Shown here: one piece after another, positions 6,443 through 9,465 of the stretch
How positions within the stretch are numbered: the stretch's first letter is position 1
Layout: every line of letters starts with the position of its first letter
Origin: an uncultured bacterium
Lineage (GTDB): Bacteria > Gemmatimonadota > Gemmatimonadetes > Longimicrobiales > RSA9
Reading direction: 5' to 3'
NCBI GenBank assembly: GCA_937889645.1
Contig: CALBZE010000166.1
Location: 1-9,465, forward strand
Length of the DNA stretch: 9,465 bases
Program-made: the position numbers and the translations under genes
Notes under the pieces: model-generated
The model's input: the letters and a program-made list of their open reading frames with translations, nothing else
Told to the model about the DNA's origin: nothing
Databases searched by the model: none

Positions 6443-6505
6443 GAGCCCCGAGCCCTGAGCCCCGAGCCCTGAGCCCCAAACCCCGACCCCCGGGCCCCTT
6501 ACCCC
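6443..6505 (-). repeat. G-rich heptamer array after the permease stop, 9 units
   Basis: Read on the minus strand from 6505: GGGGTAA (containing the permease stop), GGGGCCC, GGGGGTC, GGGGTTT, GGGGCTC, AGGGCTC, GGGGCTC, AGGGCTC, GGGGCTC. Nine G-runs with 2-4 nt spacing form a strong quadruplex-type pattern on the permease mRNA strand. Bases 6451-6476 are the perfect 26-bp reverse complement of 6181-6206 after the globin gene, so both convergent transcripts carry the same 3' UTR element. Confidence 0.88.
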
Positions 6506-8986
6506 CTCAACGCCCTCACCGGATCCACGCGCGACGCTCTGATCGCCGGCGCGAACGCCGCCACCGTGGCGACGACCGCGAGCAGACCCGCTGCGCCGGC
6601 CATGACGGCCGGATCGTGTCCTTCGAGCCCGAACAGGAGCGAGCCGGCGGCGCGGCCGATGCCGAGGGCGGCGACGAGGCCGATCGCGCCGCCGACGGCG
6701 AAGAGCGCGGCGACCTGACGGAGCACCATCGTGCGGATGCGGCGGCCGTCGGCGCCGAGGGCCATGCGGACACCGAACTCTCGCGTGCGCTGGGCGACCG
6801 AGTAGGCCAGCACGCCGTAGAGGCCGACGGCGGCGAGGAGCGTCGCGAGCGCGGCGGCCGCGGCGGAGAGTAGGCCGATCGTGCGGTCCTGGAACACGTT
6901 CTCGCGGACCTGCTGCTCCATCGTCTTGAGGTTCTCGACCGGGAGGTCGGGGTCGAGACGTCGCATCAGCTCCGGGATCGCGCGCAGGACGGGCGACGGG
7001 TCGCCGGCGGTCCGGACGTAGAACGTCATCATCCCGACGCCGCGGTCCTGGCGGTACGGCAGGTAGAAGATCGGCGGCTCGCCTTCCCGGACGCCGCTGT
7101 ACTTCGTGTCGCGGGCGAGCCCGACGATCTGGATGTCCAGGTCCGTGGCGCCGCCGAGCGCCATCCACTTTCCGACGACGTCGTCGCCAAGGCCGAACTT
7201 GCGTGCGAACGCCTCGTTGACGATCGCGACCTTGGGCGCGCCATCGATGTCGGCCGCGGTGAACTCCCGCCCCGCGATGAGGGGGATGCCGAGCGCGCGG
7301 AAGAAGCCCGGGCCGACCAGGTTGTAGTTGGACTGGTCGTCGACGCCGGGGATGCGCTCGAACCCTTCGACGGCCACGTTGCTCCCCCACGTGTCGCCGT
7401 TGAAGAGCGGAACGAAGGACGCGGCGACGCTGGCCACCCCCGGGATCGCCGCGAGCTCTTCCTCCACGCGCTCGAACAGGATCTGCCGGCGCTCGGGCCC
7501 GTAGCCGTTCAGCTCGGGCGAGATCGTGAACATGACCAGGTCGTCGATGCGCATTCCGAGATCGGCGCGGAAGACGTTGACGAGGCTGCCGAGGAACAGC
7601 CCGGCCGAGCCGAGGAGCGCCATGGCGAGGGCGATCTGGGCGGCGACGAGGCCGTTGCGGAACCGCGCCGCGCCGCGGGCGCCGGTGAGCTGGCCCGCGT
7701 TCGCGCGGATCGTGGAGACCAGCTCGGTCCGCGTCGCGTGCAGCGCCGGGTAGATCCCGAAGAGGAGCCCCGTCCCGAGGGCTACGGCGGCGGTGAAGAG
7801 GGTCGCCTGGGTGCTGAGCGTGACGTCGATCGCCGCGGCGGGTTCAGGCGGGAACTGCGACGCGATGAACGCGAGCGTCCACTGCGCGACGAGGAGGCTC
7901 GCCGCGCCGCCCAGCGCCGCCAGCACGCACGACTCGGTGAGCAGCTGCGCCATGAGCTGGCGACGGCTGGCGCCGAGCGAGAGGCGCACCGCCATCTCCA
8001 TGCTCCGCCCCGCGCCGCGGGCCAGGAGCAGGTTCGCGATGTTGGCGCACGCGATCAGGAGCACGATCCCGGTCACGGTGAGGAGCAGGATGAGCGGCGT
8101 GCGCGCCTGATGCTGCACGATGCTCTGCCCGCGCCACCCCGGCTCCACGGTCACCGTCCGGGCGCGGAACGCGGCGAGCATCTGGTCGCTCATCCCTCGC
8201 TGGAGGGGGGCTTCGACGTCGTCGATGATCGGCCGGACGACCGCGTTGATCGCCGCCGTCGCCTGCCCGATCGTCACCCCGGGCGCGAGACGGCCGAAGA
8301 CGTATACCCAGTGGCTCAGGCGGTCGTCGAAGCCGGCGAATCGCGGCTGGAGCACCCCGCGCATCGTGATCGGCACGAAGACGTCGGGCCGCACGAACAG
8401 CGTCGTCCCCTCGAACCCCCGCGGCGCGACGCCGACGATCGTGAGCGGCTGGCCGTTGACCGTGATCGTCTCGCCGATCACGCCCGGGTCCGCGCCCATC
8501 CGGGTCTCCCAGAACGCATGGCTCAGGACCGCGACCGGGTGCCCGCCGATCGTCTCGTCGTCCGCGGGGCCGAGCAGGCGGCCGAGCGCGGGGCGCAGCC
8601 CCAGCACCGGGAAGTAGGAGCCGGAGACGTACATCCCCGTGCCGGGCGCCGTGTGATCGCGGAGGGAGATGTTCGCGCGGAACGAGCGGTGCGCCGCGAG
8701 ACACCCCCGTCTGGGCCACCTCCAGGTCGCGGAACAGCGGGTAGCTGAAGATCGCCGTACAGTCGCCTGCCATGTTGCACGACGTCGCGCCCTGCTTCGG
8801 GCCAGGCGCCGCAAGGTTGACCAGCCGCTCCGGCTCGTGCACGGGCAGCGGCCGCAACAGCATCCGTTCGAAGAGGGAGAAGATCGCCGCGTTCGCGCCG
8901 ATCCCCAGCGCGAGCGACAGCACGGCGACGCCGGTCACGAACGGCGTGCGAGACAGCGTGCGGAATGCGAGTCGCAAGTTGCGCAT
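6499..8986 (-). pseudogene. ADOP-type ABC transporter permease (MacB/FtsX), frameshifted
   Basis: Read with one frame correction, this gives about 828 residues, normal for the ADOP (acidobacterial duplicated orphan permease) group. These have two MacB_PCD-FtsX halves and no ATPase of their own; none is encoded in the window. The N-terminus has TM1 (about 16-40) and a periplasmic domain with C70 and C76, LVSGSYFP-like YVSGSYFPVLG and AVLSHAFWETRMGADP motifs. The first FtsX unit spans about 295-410 (TM2-4, with the AVRLSLGASRRQL loop). The second half starts with a TM near 440-460. It ends with FtsX unit two (about 705-828, REFGVRMALGAD) and the typical tail IRASRVDPVRALRG. The frame breaks after V95: codons are open in one frame down to 8702 and resume at 8700 in the +1 frame. 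The start at 8986 (MRNLRLAFRTL) is preferred because GAGG (plus-strand 8992-8995) lies 5 nt upstream; in-frame starts at 9001 and 9070 are alternatives. If the sequence is correct, the gene is broken. Confidence 0.88.
8695..8712 (-). other. Frameshift point in the ADOP permease
   Basis: Upstream in gene sense the reading is FSYPLFRDLEVAQTGV; downstream in the +1 frame it is LAAHRSFRANIS, and both match the family. Joining them leaves a single extra T (plus-strand 8701), so the net change is one base inserted or two (or five) deleted. A run of five Gs in gene sense (plus-strand 8704-8708) lies next to the break. Either a true mutation or a consensus error is possible. Confidence 0.85.
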
Positions 8987-9137
8987 GACGGCCTCGTCCA
9001 TGGTCCCAGGATCCAACGATCGCCGCTCCGTCCGGGCAAGTCCCCTGCCCGGCGACGCCGGAACGTGCAAGCGACAACGACGTCGCGCGTTACGCCCGCC
9101 GCCGCCCGCCTGCCCGCCCGATAATACCGTCCGCTTC

Positions 9138-9155
9138 CGGGACCGTCACGTCCCG
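9138..9155. promoter_or_regulatory. Perfect 6-bp dyad upstream of the permease
   Basis: CGGGAC (9138-9143) and GTCCCG (9150-9155) are exact inverted copies around a 6-nt spacer, about 150 nt upstream of the permease start. It could be an operator or a weak hairpin. No U-tract or clear promoter boxes accompany it. Nothing else I can support lies in 8987-9137. Confidence 0.35.
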
Positions 9156-9246
9156 AATTCGGACGTTGGGTGCGCGGGAATCGGAGCGAGGGTGGGGGCG
9201 GGGTGGGTGGTCGGTGGACAGCGCCGCCGGCCGGGCGCGCCTTCGG

Positions 9247-9366
9247 GTCGGCGGCGAGGCGTGGATTCGGGCCGCCGGCGAGGCGCGGATTCGGGCGGTC
9301 GGCGAGGCGTGGATTCGGACCGCCGGCGAGGCGTGGATTCGGACCGCCGGCGAGGCGCGTATTCGG
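9247..9366. repeat. 24-bp tandem repeat, 5 units
   Basis: Units at 9247, 9271, 9295, 9319 and 9343 share the core GGCGAGGCGTGGATTCGG. The period is exactly 8 codons. On the plus strand it can be read as repeats of GEAWIRTA within a frame open from a TTG at 9166 to 9456, but no ribosome binding site or protein family supports that frame. All three minus frames are also free of stops from about 9150 to the window end, so the repeat could instead be the 3' part of a gene entering from the right. Bases 9367-9465 are GC-rich with no recognisable feature. Confidence 0.85.
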
Positions 9367-9465
9367 TGCGCGGGAGCGGCCGCGCTGCGCGCGGCGGGGA
9401 ACGGCGGCGCTGGCGCGGCGCGGGGGGCGGCCGGCGGCTGCGCCGCCGGCGGGTGACGGCCGCGC

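Noticed and set aside
8695..8712. Programmed +1 ribosomal frameshift in the permease
   Set aside because: No slippery heptamer with a downstream stimulatory structure is evident, and this permease family is not known to use recoding; mutation or sequencing error is simpler.
7738..8748. 336-codon plus-strand open frame opposite the permease
   Set aside because: It is antisense to well-conserved permease motifs and its composition is Arg/Glu-rich without any domain.
9166..9456. 96-codon plus-strand ORF of GEAWIRTA repeats as a real gene
   Set aside because: It has a TTG start, no ribosome binding site, Gly/Ala/Arg low-complexity ends and no family match, so it is kept only as a repeat with a coding caveat.

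Overview
This is very GC-rich DNA carrying five protein-coding genes, separated or flanked by tandem repeats. The gene set suggests a soil-type bacterium of the Gemmatimonadota or Acidobacteriota: an orphan MacB/FtsX-type 'ADOP' permease, a secreted M20 peptidase whose signal peptide ends in PAAAQ, and a large outer-membrane barrel protein. This placement is inferred from gene families only. I see no rRNA, tRNA, CRISPR array or transposase.

Layout. A YdjM-type membrane metal-dependent hydrolase (215-1450, minus) is divergent from a secreted M20 zinc peptidase (1655-3070, plus). The 204 bp between their start codons contains a near-perfect inverted repeat with arms of about 26 bp. The peptidase is followed on the same strand by a 792-residue outer-membrane beta-barrel protein (3177-5555) and a group II truncated haemoglobin (5786-6160). 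These three could be one transcript, but both gaps between them are filled almost entirely by minisatellites (13-bp and 20-bp units). Convergent to them is an ADOP-type ABC permease (6499-8986, minus), split by one frameshift near 8701. The last ~480 bp upstream of the permease hold no convincing gene, a small dyad and a 24-bp tandem repeat with five copies.

The most unusual feature is the non-coding DNA. The 3' ends of four genes (peptidase, barrel protein, globin, permease) lie inside the first unit of a tandem array, and the hydrolase has a weak 14-bp array starting 12 nt past its stop. Unit lengths differ (13, 20, 7, 7 and 14 bp), so what is shared is the position at the stop codon and not the sequence. 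Between the convergent globin and permease genes, heptamer arrays run inward from both stop codons as mirror images. They share a perfect 26-bp inverted repeat, and each puts a G-quadruplex-type series of G-runs on the sense strand of its gene's 3' UTR.

There is no obvious common pathway. Three products act at the envelope (peptidase, barrel protein, permease), the hydrolase is an inner-membrane protein, and the globin is cytoplasmic.
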